6,965 nucleotides of DNA from Candidatus Heimdallarchaeota archaeon (GTDB lineage: Archaea; Asgardarchaeota; Heimdallarchaeia; JABLTI01): NCBI GenBank assembly GCA_030667035.1, contig DAOUWQ010000071.1:1-6965 (forward strand), in the 5' to 3' direction. Of this stretch, positions 6,402 through 6,965 are shown one piece after another; the first letter of the stretch is position 1; every line of letters starts with the position of its first letter. The position numbers were made by a program, and so were the translations under genes. The notes beneath the pieces were generated by a model that worked only from the letters and a program-made list of their open reading frames with translations, was not told the origin of the DNA and ran no database searches.

Positions 6402-6432
6402 AAAAAAACATCTCAAAAACTTTTGCTTGAGA
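6402..6432 (-). terminator. Hairpin plus T7 terminator of the GTPase-thioredoxin gene
   Basis: TCTCAA (6411-6416) and TTGAGA (6427-6432) form a perfect 6-bp stem with a 10-nt loop, one base past the TAG at 6434-6436. On the minus strand a T7 tract (A7 at 6402-6408 on plus) starts 2 nt after the stem. Confidence 0.7.
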
Positions 6433-6433
6433 A

Positions 6434-6965
6434 CTATTTACCAAAAAGCTGAACATATTCATCATTAATAATGGTTCGTAATATTTGTTCATTAGATTCT
6501 CCAACAATGGTTTTAGTTCCAATGATAGTTGTTGGTAGTGAAAGGATGCCATGTTCCGTTGCAGAACTTTTGTCTGCTTCAACATCTACGACCTTGATGT
6601 TCATAGGATATTCTGAAGAAATATTTGTTAATCGATCAAAAACAGGTTCGCAAAATTCACAATTTGGTCCTGAAAAGAACATCACAGGTAATGTTTTCTC
6701 TTCAAAAGCACTATTAAAGAGCACTTTCTTTTTGCTAGGAACACCAAATTCTTCATCCCAGGTGGTAAGCATTTTAGCTATCATTGAAAAAATATCAACA
6801 ACGTTCTGACCCGTTTTTGCACTGGCAAAAACAATTCCATTGAATTCTTTACGAACTTCAGATTGAATCACTTCATCAGATATTAAATTCATATCATAAT
6901 TCAAATCGATTTTATTGAAAAGGATGATTTTAGGTATTTTTCTATTGGTAACTTCTGCCAATTTC
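6434..6965 (-). CDS. Small GTPase fused to thioredoxin-like domain (5' part cut off)
   Basis: The reading frame is open to the window edge, so this is the C-terminal part (about 177 residues) of a longer protein. Numbering below starts at the TTG codon at 6961, probably an internal Leu rather than the start, because the text begins mid GTPase fold. NKID (16-19) after a hydrophobic strand is the G4 guanine-specificity motif. SAK (47-49) in FASAKTGQNV is G5, and the helix to about 67 completes a Ras-superfamily G domain. After a linker (68-88), residues 89-170 form a thioredoxin/glutaredoxin-like fold: strand PVMFFSG, redox CEFC (Cys101, Cys104), strand IKVVDVEAD, cis-Pro143 in SLPTT, then IVGES and a last helix. 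The P-loop, switches and G3 would lie outside the window. The thioredoxin domain takes the place of the usual GTPase tail. GTP-linked redox control is inference. Confidence 0.85.
   Translation of the reverse strand, partial: KLAEVTNRKIPKIILFNKIDLNYDMNLISDEVIQSEVRKEFNGIVFASAKTGQNVVDIFSMIAKMLTTWDEEFGVPSKKKVLFNSAFEEKTLPVMFFSGPNCEFCEPVFDRLTNISSEYPMNIKVVDVEADKSSATEHGILSLPTTIIGTKTIVGESNEQILRTIINDEYVQLFGK

Larger units (their letters stand above)
6361..6418. repeat. Outer 9-bp inverted repeat around the trmI promoter
   Basis: TTTTGAGAT (6361-6369) and ATCTCAAAA (6410-6418) are perfect reverse complements about 40 nt apart. The right arm also contributes TCTCAA to the upstream gene's terminator hairpin, so in RNA it could pair either with 6427-6432 or with 6361-6369. 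The left arm overlaps the predicted trmI transcription start. Confidence 0.5.

Noticed and set aside
6959..6961. TTG as the true start of the GTPase-thioredoxin protein
   Set aside because: Starting here would leave half a G domain (G4-G5 only). The frame stays open to the edge, so the codon is more likely an internal Leu.

Overview
The window looks archaeal and most likely comes from an Asgard-type archaeon. The archaeal markers are a V/A-type ATPase subunit E, a prolyl-tRNA synthetase of the archaeal/eukaryotic class with a C-terminal zinc domain and terminal Tyr, an archaeal TrmI tRNA methyltransferase, TATA-like boxes upstream of genes, and an AT-rich composition. The Asgard leaning rests on three eukaryote-like pieces within 7 kb: a Roadblock/LC7 protein, a longin/Roadblock-like protein carrying winged helices, and a Ras-superfamily GTPase fused to a thioredoxin fold. 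The lineage is an inference; no rRNA or single diagnostic marker is present.

Layout, left to right. At the left edge atpE (minus strand, TTG start) runs leftward, probably towards further ATPase genes outside the window. A 265-bp divergent spacer separates it from an alanine-type aminotransferase on the plus strand. That gene converges on a two-gene minus-strand operon, with a hairpin in the 52-bp gap between them. The operon is a Roadblock gene followed after 6 bp by a 431-aa longin-like/winged-helix gene. Next come three separate minus-strand units: proS, trmI (TTG start), and the 3' part of a GTPase-thioredoxin fusion gene cut off by the right edge.

Functionally, proS and trmI serve translation, atpE serves membrane energetics, and the aminotransferase serves pyruvate/alanine nitrogen metabolism. 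The Roadblock/longin operon and the GTPase-thioredoxin fusion look like parts of a small-GTPase switching system. Roadblock and longin folds are the usual platforms and regulators of such GTPases. The winged helices suggest an output on DNA or on protein partners, and the CxxC motif suggests redox input. That link is a hypothesis.

Every transcription-unit end visible here (aminotransferase with the longin operon, proS, trmI, GTPase-thioredoxin) has a perfect or near-perfect hairpin and T-rich tracts on the transcribed strand. The trmI promoter contains nested inverted repeats over its probable TATA box. I saw no tRNA, rRNA, CRISPR array, insertion sequence or attachment site. No gene-free stretch exceeds 300 bp.
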